A stretch of DNA of 64,000 nucleotides from Dipetalonema caudispina (GCA_013365325.1 JABVXV010000279.1:1-64000), one strand, 5' to 3'. Counted from the stretch's first letter, positions 1 through 13,530 are shown. Notes: generated by a model from the sequence alone, not told the origin. Numbers and translations are program-made.

Positions 1-33
1 ATCGTGTTATACTCAACTCACAAACGGTCTTCT

Positions 34-883
34 TCAAAAGGTTAAAATCCCCTCAATATGTATAGTCTTGTAGTTTTCCTTGTTTACTGTTCGACCGCCT
101 GTAAAAAAAATCATCCATGTCCCAAGATATGTATAAACACAAATACGCACATGCACATTATTCATTCCTTATTCTGAAATCTTCGACCGTTCCAAGCAAC
201 TTAACTATGGACTATTGTTATCATTAATAAACAGATGTATGCAGTTTCAATCAAACAAGTTCAAATATTCTGACCTCATGATCCATTCATTCCTGTGCAC
301 CTGCACCTATTTCACCCCTTCATATTGCCAGTAACTTCCCAATAAACATCGTTTTTTCAAGTTTATTTTAAAAGAACGTGAATGACACATGCCCTTCCGT
401 AATCGTTGCAGTCGTGATAAATCCGCACTTCGGGGTCAATCGTCGATAATTCGTATGAATTGCCTTGTAAATCAAATTTACCACCACTATCTGTATAACA
501 GGAATCCATTAAATCATCCGGATTTGGACCTGCAAATAATAAAGCCCAAGGTGACCCGATTGTTTATCACAGTGATATCTATAATCTTGACAATGGAACC
601 AAAAGGAAAGTTAAAGATAATGGTTTAAATCTGTAGAGCTTACACTAAAATTACTAACATTCATGAGAAAGAAATCTCGGGATGATAACGGGATGTGATT
701 ATCTAGAGAAACAAAAGCTTTATTACCATCGTCTTTATCGACCAATTTCACCAGGATACTGGAAGCTGGTTGCGAGCCACATAGCAGTCGTCCCCTGACA
801 CGTACGCTCTGTTCGATGAATGCATTAGCTGTATGCATCATTCCAATGATAATATAAGCGGCCAGGGAAAATACTAGCCGCAT
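34..883 (-). CDS. Transthyretin-like secreted protein, window-edge gene, 3' end uncertain
   Basis: This is a member of the nematode transthyretin-like (TTR) family of small secreted proteins. Exon 1 (727-883) encodes a signal peptide (MRLVFSLAAYIIIGMMHTANA) and the first strands, with the RVRGRLLCG motif. A phase-1 donor joins exon 2 (from 529 down), which gives PNPDDLMDSCYTDSGGKFDL and then the hallmark STIDPEVRIYHDCND. The 3' end is uncertain. Read straight on, exon 2 stops at 363 (107 aa), shorter than is usual for the family. A better candidate is a GT donor after GRA (exon end about 379), joined to an acceptor with a T-rich tract at 99-100. The split codon then restores the conserved cysteine (AC-GR, like PCDR in the neighbour), and the frame stops at 34. 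A further exon beyond the window is also possible. The second TTR gene at 2461-3416 is the obvious relative. Family assignment is firm; the last exon is inferred. Confidence 0.72.
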
Positions 884-2460
884 TTTTCTACAAATTTAAA
901 TCATATCTCAAAAAGTTTCAATCTCAAAATCTAGTTGACCCCTACAACTTCTTTAGTGAAATCATAGGATCTTAGAGCTTCAATTGTAATCCCTTAAGAG
1001 GTTCTTGATAGGGCCTTTTATCATATTATCAATAACTTATTTTATGCACACTGCAAAAAGATTCGCAAGAAAACGCAACTTCTATGAATGATAACAGTGT
1101 TGAATCATTTAGACGACATCTTTGTTCTAAAATCCTCACAGAAACAGTTACTCATTAGTTTTGAAATTTCACACTATTCGGATCACTAAGCTGAAGGTTG
1201 GGATTTTTGGTTCAATTTGATCATTTCGTGAAAAATTATCCGTTTCATAAACTGAAAAACAGTGTTGAACAACAACAGCTGTCATTAACAAACGTTTCAT
1301 ACACAATGATTGGTTCTTAAGGCGAGAAGGACAAATACCGATTGAGAAGATTGGATTGAAGTGCCAATACAAATTTTCGACCGGAAGAGTAAAATTTTTA
1401 GTGATGTAGAAATATTGATTTCATGGTAATTGAAGACTTCTACTTCTTTCTTCAAATGTGATGGATTAGTTAAGTTGTGCAAATTTTATAGGAAAAATCC
1501 ACGAAATTCAGAAAGCAAAAACGTTACAAGTATTTCTATCCAAACTTCTCGAAAATCTTGCAATAATTGAGGAAGACGAGAAAAGAGAAGGGAATAATAG
1601 CAGGTGATAAATGTAAGACAGTGACAGGTGTGATAACTACCAAACCTTAGTTTTTGATAAAGCCTAGCTTGTTACCTAATTACATCATCAAATTAAAACT
1701 TCCAGTAACTGGACAGTGGGATAATCCAAGAGTGCGATCTATGCATGCATCAATGAAAAGAATGCATTGGGTTGGATACGGAAGAGAGAATGAAAAGTGT
1801 TGCTGATCACTGATAACGATCACATAACGATCAGGAGCCACTCACACCGGACAGCTGTCAATGTTACGCAGCTTCTCTGACGTTATGTAATAAATATGCT
1901 TGTGCGCGTTTTTATCTGTGCTCCTGACATCCTAAGCCTCTTTTCGTCGGAGTATCTCTATCATCAGGAGGTGAGATTTCTGGAAAAGCAGAAGCTGTAA
2001 ACAGTCAATGATAATATTAGTTCCTTTTCGTATGAAGTAACTAATGGCATTTACTTTGGCATGAATGTTATACAATTGTTGACAGATAAAGAGATCAGGT
2101 ATGAGATGGATTCCTTCACGAATAACTTTCGATCGATGTTAAATCATTTCATTTAATATATTCGTTTCTGGCTGTAACATTTGTTTGTGATAATTCTGTG
2201 ATATAGCAGAAAACAAACATTTTATTAACATATACAATGATGGTACACACACTTATATTTGATAACTTATCAAAAATGCCTGTAGAATGTGACAGAATGT
2301 TAAATGTGACAGTTGGTGGTAGTAATAGAAAAACGAGTTTAATGGTTTAAATTTTATGTTTAATTTAATTTTAACAAAAGAGCAGTTATTCACTTTTTAG
2401 TGGATAGAACACAATTCATAAATTATGGGTATGTTATTGTTGGGATATTATCAGAGTAAG
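884..2460. other. Intergenic, no recognisable gene
   Basis: This A+T-rich spacer separates two same-strand transthyretin-like genes. Only short open frames occur (for example minus-strand frames at 1169-1372 and 1297-1482), with no family motif and no consistent splice partners. It presumably holds the promoter of the window-edge TTR gene and the 3' flank of its neighbour. Confidence 0.6.
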
Positions 2461-3416
2461 TTACAATAAGCAGTCCCTCTTTTCGCCATAGAAAACCACT
2501 TCAGCGTTCATGATACCCAGATCCATGATATGCTGTATCTCTCCTTCATTACTTATATATTTCACTGGAATTCCCAGTCTCCATTCACGGTCGCATGGCT
2601 AAAGAAAGACAATAATTTACGTTATGTGGGAATGAAAAAGCAATTTTCAATAATTCAAAAACTTTTGTAAAAAGATGTCTGGAAGATGTTTGCATTTGGC
2701 TGGCTATTTTTTCACAAAATCCGTTGCTTTTTGAAGTTGAAAAAATGAAAGAGATTAAAACTTTACGATTCCACCGTCGTTGCATTTATGACGAACGATA
2801 AGTACAGGATCGATTGTACTCCACTCACTCTCGTTACCACGTACAAAAAAATGTCCTCGTTGGTCTGTCATATTTGTCGCCATTATATCATCGGGATCCA
2901 GCCCTAAATAAATGTTCTTATAACAACAATTAAGAAGTGAAGTAGAAATTAGCAATGCATCATAACAAGTGATGTAAGATACTCTTATGACCTTCGTACG
3001 GTACAATTTCCTCCAAAGTATAGTCGTGAATTTATCTTCGTTGATCTTATGGAAGCTTTTCGAAATTTCAAAAGTTTCCGACTTATAAAATTTCGAAAGA
3101 CTTAGAAACTTACCTATGGTTTTTTCCATTGTAAATATCCTAGAAGATTGCATAAATATTTTTCTGCATTGTTAAATTAGTGAAACAGTCATAAAAAGTA
3201 GTTTATGAAAGTATATTTATGTAAATTTTGAAATGATTTTGCAAATGACGATTACTGAAGTGACGTACTATCGTGATCGATAAGAATTATTTGATGATCC
3301 GGTAGCGGTCTACCTTCACACAACAGTATTCCCTGCACTGCGACACTTTGCATTCGGGATAGTGGAAAGAAGGCATTAGCAATATTAGGAAATAGTACAA
3401 ACAATATCCACTCCAT
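2461..3416 (-). CDS. Transthyretin-like secreted protein (complete)
   Basis: This is a complete nematode transthyretin-like protein of 140 aa in three exons: 3269-3416, 2767-2903 and 2461-2598, with GT-AG introns and matching phases (1 and 0). Exon 1 begins MEWILFVLFPNIANAFF, a signal peptide, followed by QSVAVQGILLCEGRPLPD, the first beta strands. Exon 2 carries LDPDDIMATNMTDQRGHF and STIDPVLIVRHKCNDGG. Exon 3 opens with PCDREWRLGIPVKYI and ends in GEKRDCLL. The two central cysteines (KCND and PC) and the C-terminal cysteine (RDC) sit where the family places them. TTR-like proteins are secreted and mostly of unknown biochemical role; some in C. elegans and parasitic worms bind surface lipids or occur in excretory-secretory products. 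Here function is inferred from family only. The gene is on the same strand as the TTR gene at 34-883, so the pair may be a local duplication. Confidence 0.9.
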
Positions 3417-4702
3417 GTTGCATCCTTGAATTCATGGGAACATGTGAAACAAACAAATATTTAAATTTGCGATGAGAAGTATAGTCAATAAATAGCTTTC
3501 TTCCTGAATTTTTCCATCAATTTTCAAAATCTCTCAAGAAATTCAATTGTCTTCCTTAAGGAATATTTCAGCGAAGTACGAAAATTAAAGTAATCTTCTT
3601 TCGTTGAATCATTTTTTAATAGTAACTATACCGAGCATCGCCTCTGTCTAACCACTATCTGCAAAAAGAATTGTCGGAGAATTTATAAAATGCTTTCTAG
3701 GTTGCAGAAGCATTCACCAACAACTGTATATATTGTATTAGGTAGTACGATAATAATTTCGTGCTTGTATTTATTAAGACTATTTTCTTGATACTGATGT
3801 TATCAATCAGTTCTTATCATTTACATTTTGTTTTTCTCATTTTCGTCTTTCTTAACAGTTATTAAGTTTTTCATTTCCGACAGTTGGTACTTTTCTTTTT
3901 TGCTTCTAAATGAGTTTTCGTTCAACAGAAATATTCATCCCTATGATCTCATTTACCAATCCTATCCAATTTCTTCATAGAAGAAGTACAAGCTGATAGA
4001 ACATACAATTGATGAAATAGCTAATATTGGGAATGAATACGGCGTGCATGAGCGATGAAGGAAATTGAAGGACTTGCCAAATTTAGATGTTCTGGCTGAG
4101 ATATTAAAGAACACACACACCACATTTGGATTTCTTCACTTTCGATCAGCACTTTCTGTGATAAATAGTTCAGTTCTCAATCAAATCCCGCGTTTTTTGG
4201 CATTAACTCTTTTGTAGTTGAATCTTTGTCAAAATCTATTGGACATCCTGATCGAACAGGATCATCAATAGGACTGAAAATATTATTTTTGTTTTAGATA
4301 ACTCATTTTTGAAACGTACTTTTAGACTAAAAGCTTGTCCATAACTTGCGTTTTTATGCTAGCGTGCGTGGCATTTACGCACGACGAAAGTTATGAGAAA
4401 GTATGCATTGTAAATGAATGCTTTTGTCGAGTGGAATTTCGGGAACTAAAAGGACGAGGAGAAAACTAAAAAACGAAAATGAGGAAGTTGATAAAAAAGA
4501 ACCATAGAAAGAGAAAACAGAATAATAAAATTGGCATAAAACAGTTGGTGATAAGTAATACCGTACCAAGAAGCAATATCTCAGTGAAATGATCATAAGC
4601 CTATTTGATAACTTAGCTATTTAATTATCTGATAAATAATAACAATATGATATTTCCAGAGCCGCATCAACGACCAAAAAGTAAGCAAGAAAAAATGAAA
4701 AA

Positions 4703-4732
4703 CAAAGTGTCGATTCATGGATCGACACTTTG
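4703..4732. repeat. Perfect 12-bp inverted repeat (hairpin)
   Basis: The arms CAAAGTGTCGAT (4703-4714) and ATCGACACTTTG (4721-4732) are exactly complementary, with a 6-base loop TCATGG. It lies in gene-free sequence. Its function is unknown; it could be a small structured RNA, a remnant of element termini, or chance. Confidence 0.75.
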
Positions 4733-5509
4733 AAAGGTTGAATGTAGAAGGTTCAATTGGATTGAAACGCTGATCATCGATCGCTATCAGCTAAAGAAGC
4801 TGGTAAGAGCGAAGATGTGGCAATCTTAGAAATAATAAATGGACAGACAAACAAGCAAACAAACCGCTAGGTGGTGATGAGAAAACTTGAAACTGATTTA
4901 TGAGAGCATCAAGGGAACAATTTCAAGAAGTTAACTGTTGAGCTATTCTCGTTTCACAATTTTCACAAGAACAAATGTTAGAAGTTAATATTGAACTTTA
5001 ATAGTACTTTCAGACAAAAACATTAGAGGTGGAAATACTTGCCAATTCTGCTTCTGTCGAACAAAGATATAATAGGTATCCTTGTTATCTTGATACGTCC
5101 TATATACGTGTACGTGTGTGCATTTGCATAATTTGTATAATATTTTTATGCATTTGTATTTCTAGACTTTCACCGCTAGCTTATGTTGTTTGTTTCATTT
5201 TCTTGTCTTGTAAAATTGCTTTTCCATTGTTCTTTTTTTTGTGGATTAATTATTAAATGTTAAATTACATAAAACAAATCATCAACTCATTAGGAACCAA
5301 ACAAGAAGTATTACCCACATGTCCTTCCAACGTGGTCACAATTTTTTTATGAAATATTTTTGTTTTTCCTTCAAAAAATCAATCATTCATATGTTGTCAA
5401 GTTCTGTAAATTCTGTGATTAATGAGGAAGTCATTGTTTTCGCCACGATAAGGATTTGTCATCAAGTTTTTCGTGATGATTTCTGACTGATTATTCCTTA
5501 TCACAGATT

Positions 5510-5511
<2 letters not shown>

Positions 5512-5544
<33 letters not shown>
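5512..5544. repeat. AT dinucleotide microsatellite
   Basis: An uninterrupted alternating A/T run of about 33 bases. Ordinary intergenic microsatellite. Confidence 0.95.
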
Positions 5545-5545
<1 letters not shown>

Positions 5546-6862
5546 TGTCGATATGTTAGCACTTACTGCTTAATGTTGTGAAAAAGGAAAAAAAGAAAAG
5601 TAGTGTAATATGTAAGAGTTTTTTTAAAACTTGAAATCCCATCAGTTTCAAATTGAAAAAGAAACTGACAACTCATCGGTAAATTCCCTCAAAGAAAAAG
5701 ATGACTTTTGATCAATAATATTTCCCTAAGATTTTTTAAATTTTATTTTTCATTATCGCATTAGAATCTTCATACACCATTCTACTAATTTTTTTACCAC
5801 TCATGATACATGTACTGCAATCTTTTGATTCCTATGCAAAGTTCTACTCATCGGAGGTAAATATACATTAATATATGCGATCTTCTACTTATAATCTCCA
5901 TTTACCTATAACAATCATTGCCTAACGAATATCTATGCACTTCAATTTGACTACATAGTAATATGTTAATTTAGTTCATAGTTCTATTTGTTGATTAATA
6001 ATTAAAGTGTTCTAAAATTTTGATAATTTAACTGATTCGAAAGATCTATGTCTTGTTATTGAGAAGGAATTTTCTTGAGAAGTTAATGAACTAACACTTG
6101 CATCACGTCAATGAATATAGTAATAAACTGTTAATTTGGAATTACTGGAAAGTAACTTTATTGCTGACAGGAGCAAAAATAAATATTGATTTTTCTAAAT
6201 TAAATGATATATTTTGTTATATTATCTTTTCATTCACCAGAAGTTGTGATTGTACAGTTAACGCATCAAAATGTATAACTTCATTTGCTGGGATCAAGTT
6301 CGCTTATTACCTCATAAATATCATTAATTTAATAAACGACAGTATTGTTTGATCATAAGAGGTTTATTAAAATGAAATGGATGCAATTGTTACCAGTGCT
6401 TTTACTATCACATCTTACAGTTGATAGATCTCACTTAGATTTGCATCACTTTCTTGTTCCAAAAAATTAGGGCTTGAAAAAGAAGTTTCAAAAAGATTTC
6501 ACATGAAATTTGAACAAAAAAAAAAGAAGAAAAACTACCGAATGTGATATCATCACTTTTGAAGAAGCTATGGGTTGTGGTTGATAAAGATCACAAGATT
6601 ATTAATTGCTTTGAAACTGCATAAAATAATTTTTAATGAGCACCAATTTTCCCATACTGCTAGAATAGTGCAATTAGTTAAATAACTCTAAAAATATTTT
6701 ACATAACTTTGAAGTGATATGCATTAGGGCAAATTTTTACCCAACAGAAATCATTTTATATGAAGTATTGAATTTCGTCCATTGATTTCTTTTCTCTTTC
6801 AGACAGATAATATAAAGGTGAATTCAACATCTGACTACCATCTGTTTCATTTTGCTAAGCCA

Positions 6863-6888
6863 ATCTAGTAGTGCCAGTGATACTAGAT
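6863..6888. repeat. Short 8-bp inverted repeat
   Basis: ATCTAGTA (6863-6870) and TACTAGAT (6881-6888) are perfect complements around a 10-base loop. It is short enough to occur by chance. Confidence 0.5.
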
Positions 6889-8873
6889 CGGAAATATACC
6901 TCAAATATCATGCTAGTGTTTTGATATTTTGGATTTGGAATCTTTTTTCTTGATCGTTAGTGAAATTTTTAGCAAAATAACTGCGGGCCATATTAAAACA
7001 GTGTCCAGTTCGGATAAAAAAAAAAAACTGATGAGATGATTCACTGTAGGACAGTAACAAGTTTTGGATAAATGCTTCAAAGATTCTATTAAGGAAAGTT
7101 AGCTAATGCATTACAAAGATATGTGATTTAAAATTCATCTTTTAAAGGTATTTTCATGACTTTCGTTTGGAGTATCACATGAATACTACTGCTATGATAT
7201 TTCGGAAGAGTACAGATGGATACTTGGAAAAAGTGAAGATTAGACGAATCGCAATGATGTGTAGTTATTCATTTCATTTAACATTTTATATTCTTGTTAA
7301 ACCTCAATTAGTCACTTTCTTACACGTCTAATACAATCATATACGTTCAGATGCAATGCTAGATGATATAATTTGGCTTTCAGTCAATCTATTTATGGGA
7401 CAGTCACGGGAAGCAGTTGAGCCTAAACTTTTAAAGTGCCCTGAAAACACGACAGATCCTTCACCGTCCTTAAATCCCTATTAAAAATTTTTTATTTCTA
7501 ATGTTTTACTCGCGCTGTTAAGAGAATTCAAAGCATACGACAGCAAATACGTATTAATCATAACAATTGTGCACTTTTGATTTCACCAAGAGGTCATCTA
7601 CAGATCGAAGGGAATGATATTGGAAATTATAATATTTTAGTGATAATACGGAAATAGCTCATGCCTTAAAACCCTCGGAAAAATGATGTTAAGTTATATT
7701 TTATCAAACATGGAGAGTATTCTGTGTTGTGTAAATTTTGGCGAAATACTTAGATGTAAATCCGACAAAAAAAGATTTTGCTAACGTGTATGCAGTAATT
7801 TCTTCGATATTTATTAGCTTTCATTTTGCTTAGTAGTAATTCAGACTGATACTTGAGCCAAGTAATACATATATCAATTAATAAGCGTATTTCATCATTG
7901 TAAAACATGCATGTTTGAATACGCGCGCAGCGTAAAGCTCTTTTGCAAAAGACGAATTCTCCGCGCATTAATTCTTTATCAGTTTTACACAAACATGGAA
8001 ATACAATATGGAAATTTGTTCAATACATGAGAGATCCCGAATATTTGCCTATTATTATGATCAGGCAACTATAGTAATCGTTATGGATACATCGAGAAAT
8101 GCATTGGTACTGCATCCGACTGACAACATATACTTGAGCTTTTAATATTTCTGCAAGTTAGGATCGACTCTTCGACATTGTCAGTGACACTCCTTGTTAT
8201 GCTTACATAATTTGCATTGAATCAATTATCAACAAAATCTACAGTCATGCATGGCCTACTTAAAAATGTACTAAAAACCCGACTGATACCCATTTGGGTA
8301 GTACCTTGAATAAGTAAACATAACTGATGCACTCTGATAGCATGCATCATCCATTCGGAATTGACATAAGACGAATCATTGCCCTGCTTCAGAAATTTCG
8401 TTTTAATTTGTTTTTTACACCATATAAATTCCGATAGGATACTGTAAACCAAGTGTGATAGTGTCCAGGAGATAACGAACATTTCATTATTACGAAGTGA
8501 TTGGAATGCTACATTACTGGTAAATGAGGATTAATTTTTTAGAGCCTGAGCTTCTAGATATCATATACTTGAAAGTTGCAATTTTGTTTAAGGATAATTT
8601 TAAACAGAAGTGGTCAAATATATCTGAAGGATTTTTGTCCTTAGGTTCAACAATGTAACCCACATCCACCTTAAAAATCCATAATGAGTGTCAAGACATA
8701 AGACATACAAGAACGGTAGCAAGACTTGAAGGAACGATGGTAAGAATCAAATTGCGATAATCCATCGTTTCTATTCCTACAACTTCATGGCTACGGTACA
8801 GCTTCGGATCTCCAACAATCACTTCTATCCCACTCACTGAATTTCAAACTGAAACTCGACTTTATATTACAGA

Positions 8874-9335
8874 ATGTTTTTCCACCCATCCTCATTTACA
8901 TTAAGTAATCAAAGAACTGAAAAACAACGCCTACTGTCCTATATCTGTCATCCCTCCCACTGTCCATGTATTTTATCATCTAAACTATATGTTTGTTTAC
9001 ATGTTGCTTACTTAGCAATAGCTATCCGCTTGCTGAAAATCTCCAACATGCTGAAACTAATGCAAAATTTACAGCAGAAAATCTTTTTTAGCCACTGCTC
9101 ATGGATCCCCCTCATCGAATCTCATCTCACTTCACTATTTCCAACCTATTACTACTATTTCACCTGCATTAACAGTACCTTGAAGCTCAACATTCATTAT
9201 ACAGCAGACTCCGTGTGTCAACACCATATTCAGTTTCAAGCCCTCAACTTCTTGTTTGCACTGATTTACACACTACTGCTTCAAATTCCCCCATTGCCGA
9301 AGTGCGGAAGCGCTCAGGTTGACAACTTCATTTGA
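8874..9335 (+). other. Unrecognised 153-codon open frame, doubtful gene
   Basis: This is the longest unbroken open frame in the window. The predicted product is rich in Leu, Ser, His, Cys, Tyr and Phe and has no signal peptide at its start. I see no domain and no motif repeated elsewhere in the window. The plus strand here is pyrimidine-rich, which suppresses stop codons and can create such a frame without selection. No flanking exon with matching phase was found. I report it because of its length, not because I believe it is a gene. Confidence 0.15.
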
Positions 9336-10704
9336 CCCTTCACCAACTTGTTTACCTCTCACTAGACATAAACAGTTCGTGAATTTCTAATCGTGTTTAG
9401 CAAGTGTTCCATGCACCAGTCCACTTTCAAATGACTCTGGAGTTTGGAACTTGGGAATCCTTAAAAACTCCATCTCCATCCAAAACAAGAGATATTGAAG
9501 CCGATGGAATTCTTAACTTCCAACCTTGAGTAATAGTAAAATTATTTTTCACCACCATTATTATAGTGAAAAAGATGGGTGAGCAGAAACCAACAACGAA
9601 GTGGAAAACAAAAATTTTAAACCGTTCATTGTTGAATCTACAAAACTAAAGCCGTAGCAGTACAATGATGACAGTTGATGGAATTTCAAGTTAATAATTT
9701 TATGTACAAAATCCCTAAACAGATGAGATGCATTCTCCTATAAAATATCAAGAAACGATAGCTTCGAACACAAAAATTGGAATTCATAGTATCTCTCACA
9801 GAAAGAAAAAAATCAGAAATCTTTTAATATTCCCTTCTAGTTAACGAACTTTTCAAAGCTTAAAATTCATGCAACAACATTCCAGAACAGATTGAGCAGA
9901 TGTAATAAGTGGAGACATGTTCTGAATGAATTTATAAATTGCATAAATACGACCGATAGAACTTCCGCGAGGCGTAAATTTGTCCATGACTCATGAAATA
10001 AGATAATTGCTTCTTCCACCTTAGCTACTTAATTTCACGTCCTAAATTAGTAAAGAGATAAGAAACTGCTGAAGTGATAGGCAAAAAGAAATCTGTGTTG
10101 TCAGTTAATCTCGTGCAGTGTGAGCTACTACCAATGTACATCAACAATAAATTAATCGCATAGACAGTTTCCCACTTCCTTCAACTTCGTTCCACCATAA
10201 AAAAACTGGTGATAAGTGAAGCCTGCACAGAAGATTCGAAGGCCTACTGCTACTTATATATGCTTATAGATTATCCTGACTTTAACAGCTTTTATTTTTT
10301 TGAAACTAGCCATCCCTTACCTAAATTACTGTTTGAAATACAAGAGTTATTTTAATGGGTGAGAAGTTTTACTAAGAATATTTGAAAGGACAGCTTTTTC
10401 ACGAGTTCCGATAGGGCCTTCATTTTGGTGAATGTCAGTTTCAAAAAGATATTCACACCATTTCAAATAAATTACCTACTTAGGACCGAACATATATGGA
10501 TTGAATTTCATCAAATTATAAGAAAGGGATAGAAGATAATTAAGTTTAATCCATTCCTACTGATAGAGCTGAGAGGTCATTAAAATGCTAAATAGAAAAA
10601 ACAAATTATTCCATATTAACAACTGCGTATAATATGATGTATTTCATATGAAAAACATGTTTTTCCAGTAAAAATTAAGGCACCAACAATCAATCCAAGT
10701 GTCC

Positions 10705-11962
10705 TCACTTCTTTTTAACACCTGATGCGCCTTTGCTAACCAGTGGCTGACCCATATCTTTACCACGCAACTTTACGCCTAGCGCTCGCTCCATTTTAGC
10801 TAGAATCTGTAAAGAACTGAAATCAACTTCTTTCTAATGCAGGTAATGCAATCAATAAAATAAATTAAGAAGTGCTGGGAAGATAACAGAAAAAAAAACC
10901 TGAAGAAGTCAACTAGTAAAGATTACCTGCTGATTAGGAACAGCTTTACCATTTTCATACTCCGCCACTACTTGTGGCTTCTCGTTGATGTGCTAAAACA
11001 AACAAAACCAATACATGAAAAATTCCAATTTAAAATGCTCTTCCAAATCTGATTTGGAACAAAAAAGAAATACTTACGGTAGCTAGATCTTTCTGTGTCC
11101 ATTCTTTAGTCTGACGTGCCTGCTGCATCACTTTGCCAAGTGTCAGCGAAACACGTTCATGATGTAACTCTTCAGTTTCCTCATCCAATCTTCAACGAAT
11201 ACAAATTAGCTCTAATTTTGTTTTCCAAGTCAACTTGACTTAAAGACAAAAATATCTAGGTTACAATTGGGGAATGTATGCGAATGCAGTAACTTATTGA
11301 CCATCACTGACAGGTGATTTATGCTTTATGTCAAGTATTGTGCAAAGAGATCTGCCATGCTAAAGAAAGTTCCGTGATTAGTTTCTTTAAAGTTTTCTGA
11401 GTTATCTAAAATGGTCACCAGTGTGAAATTCTATAACCTTGCAGTATTTTTAGCCGCATGATGCTGTCTGTTACCACCAGCCATCATTTTCTTCGATGTC
11501 TCAATAGCCACTCCACGCCGTTGTGCAGCATTCAATTCCTGAAATGTAACATGAGAACTTATCCCAACAGAATCTGACTTTATGAAAATATCTTTAAGCT
11601 GTAAGATGTCTAAAGTGCGCAATCTATTTGGAATACTTCTGTAATATGTACAAGTTCTCATAGATATGTACAGTGCATCTTCCTCAGCTCCCCACACAGT
11701 AATACTGTCTATGTCGTGTCCAAATATTCAACAAGTGATGGTGTTTTCCGAATCCGGCGATCATGACGAGACCAACAATGACAAAACAGTAAACAGTAAC
11801 AAGGAAGCTCATATGAAATCACTTTTGATATAGAGTCCATCTCTGACATAAGAACAAAAATACCGCTGCTGTTCGCAATGTTCTTTGCGCTGGACCACGA
11901 CGATGTAAAATTGTCACTGTGTCCGGATCAGTGTCCGAATTGATCATCCCCATTTTCGACAT
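10705..11962 (-). CDS. mbf-1: Multiprotein bridging factor 1 (EDF1/MBF1)
   Basis: A transcriptional coactivator that in other eukaryotes bridges bZIP-type regulators and TATA-binding protein, and that also acts on collided ribosomes. Five exons (11864-11962, 11438-11538, 11078-11189, 10927-10992, 10705-10806) join in frame to 159 aa, close to the family length. The N-terminal MBF1 domain (about residues 1-70) has [18 protein letters not shown]. The linker [15 protein letters not shown] leads into a Cro/C1-type helix-turn-helix (about 84-140) containing [40 protein letters not shown] and [18 protein letters not shown]. The protein ends in a basic SGVKKK tail. The start [19 protein letters not shown] is the first in-frame Met and matches the family N-terminus. 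It sits 1.57 kb downstream of ddb-1 on the same strand. The exon 3 acceptor (TTGAAG) has a poor pyrimidine tract, but its phase and the resulting protein are right. Confidence 0.96.
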
Positions 11963-13530
11963 TTTTGAAATCTCAGCACAATGATAACGTGCCTAAAAGT
12001 ATGAAAAAACGACCAACGTAACTGATTTCACAGACCACGCATTGACGGATATCAGGACGGTTACACCGCTAACATAACTACAGGAAATATTTTGCATCGA
12101 CTAAGCAATGTATATCGCGGCATATACTCCACACATAACATGCAAATTATCAATAGCTTTAAAGTATAATGGAAGACAGTAGTGCACTGCATCACAGCTG
12201 AAAGATGCAGAGTGCAGAAAGTTAAATGATTCTAAATGTGGACCCCTCAGACTAACCTAAGATGATGCAACACATAAAACCTGCATACGGCGATATCCAT
12301 GCCTCCTACTATCTCCAATTGCGGCCCGCAGTTTACAAACCAGACGTCTCACGCACACTTCAACGATAAATCCTGCACCCTAATTGATTTGATACAACTA
12401 TCATCTATAGGGTCGAGTGAGTAAGGAATTGATGTAACCATCACGGTTGAGAAATGAACTAGAGGCTACGAAATCTTTCGCTACGAATGAATTTCAAAAC
12501 ATTCATTGCATTCACTGCACGATTGGTTTAGCAGATGTTTCTACTCTAAAGTAGTATGAAAACTGATAGCTGCATAGAATCCCATGGTAACAGTAAGCTG
12601 AGTCAGCAGGACATTTACCACATACGTGAACAAAGCTGACAGCAATGATTTTTCCTCTTTTTTTTAAATCAACCTCCCTATGATTCAAAAACAATCATAT
12701 GGCAACTGTATAATACAACTTCGTGCAATAAAGCTGTCATTAATCCAAGACAAAAATGCTACTATTTGAATGCAAAAGTAAAAAAAAAAATGTGGTACAA
12801 TCTATGTAATACAAAGAGAAGTGAGTTAGTATACAACAACAGCAAATGGTATAAAATATTTGAAGATAGAAAAAACACACAGTTTGTAACTTACAAGTAT
12901 GAAAAACATGACAATTGCTTGTAAACATGGGAACTGCTCGTGCAGTCGAGTATATATTTAGAGGCAAAGCAAATAAATATCCTAATTTCTGAGAAAAATG
13001 ACAATATAGAGCAAAATAGCAAGATATCAATATTTCATTTGGCATTTAAATTATATAAATTAAGGGACTGTAATTGAAGATGTTGCAGAGTAAGGGAACA
13101 TCAATTACGAGAGAGATTTTCAGTAAATACGCTTTCAGGTCTGCCTCTCGACAAAGCCAGAAACTTTAAACAGTGCTTTATTGGGGGTTCGTGATTGCAA
13201 TCTGGAGCCAAAAAATTTGAAAATATGATGAACCAAGGCAATACTTATGCTCCTTTGAACTTCATATGTTATTTGAGAAATGGTAGGAAGAGGGAGAGCG
13301 AATGACAGGACAACATACACAAAGTCATAGCAGCATTTTACAGAATAATAAATAAGAGAATGACAGGGCCTAACCACCTTCACGCAGCAGTGTACAACGA
13401 TCAGAAAACGACTACCAAACTTGTAAGGTAGATTAACTGACCGACTATCAGTTACCTTTTACACACAGCATTATTTTGCGGTCTGTCCAACAGAACAGCA
13501 TTTACGACAGGGGTGTATATCTTTCCTTTG
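11963..13530. other. Spacer between ddb-1 and mbf-1, no recognised exon
   Basis: This 1.57-kb stretch lies 3' of ddb-1 and 5' of mbf-1, which share a strand. The minus-strand frames at 12512-12694, 12740-13045 and 13135-13383 show no known domain. It should hold the ddb-1 3' UTR and the mbf-1 upstream region. Confidence 0.5.

Larger units (their letters stand above)
3417..10704. other. Long intergenic region without recognisable gene
   Basis: About 7.3 kb separates the TTR gene from mbf-1. I found no exon chain or domain on either strand. Notable contents are a 12-bp perfect hairpin (4703-4732), an AT dinucleotide run (5512-5544), an 8-bp hairpin (6863-6888) and one 153-codon open frame (8874-9335) listed separately. 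The remaining open frames are short and hydrophobic or low-complexity, as expected by chance in A+T-rich DNA. Confidence 0.55.
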
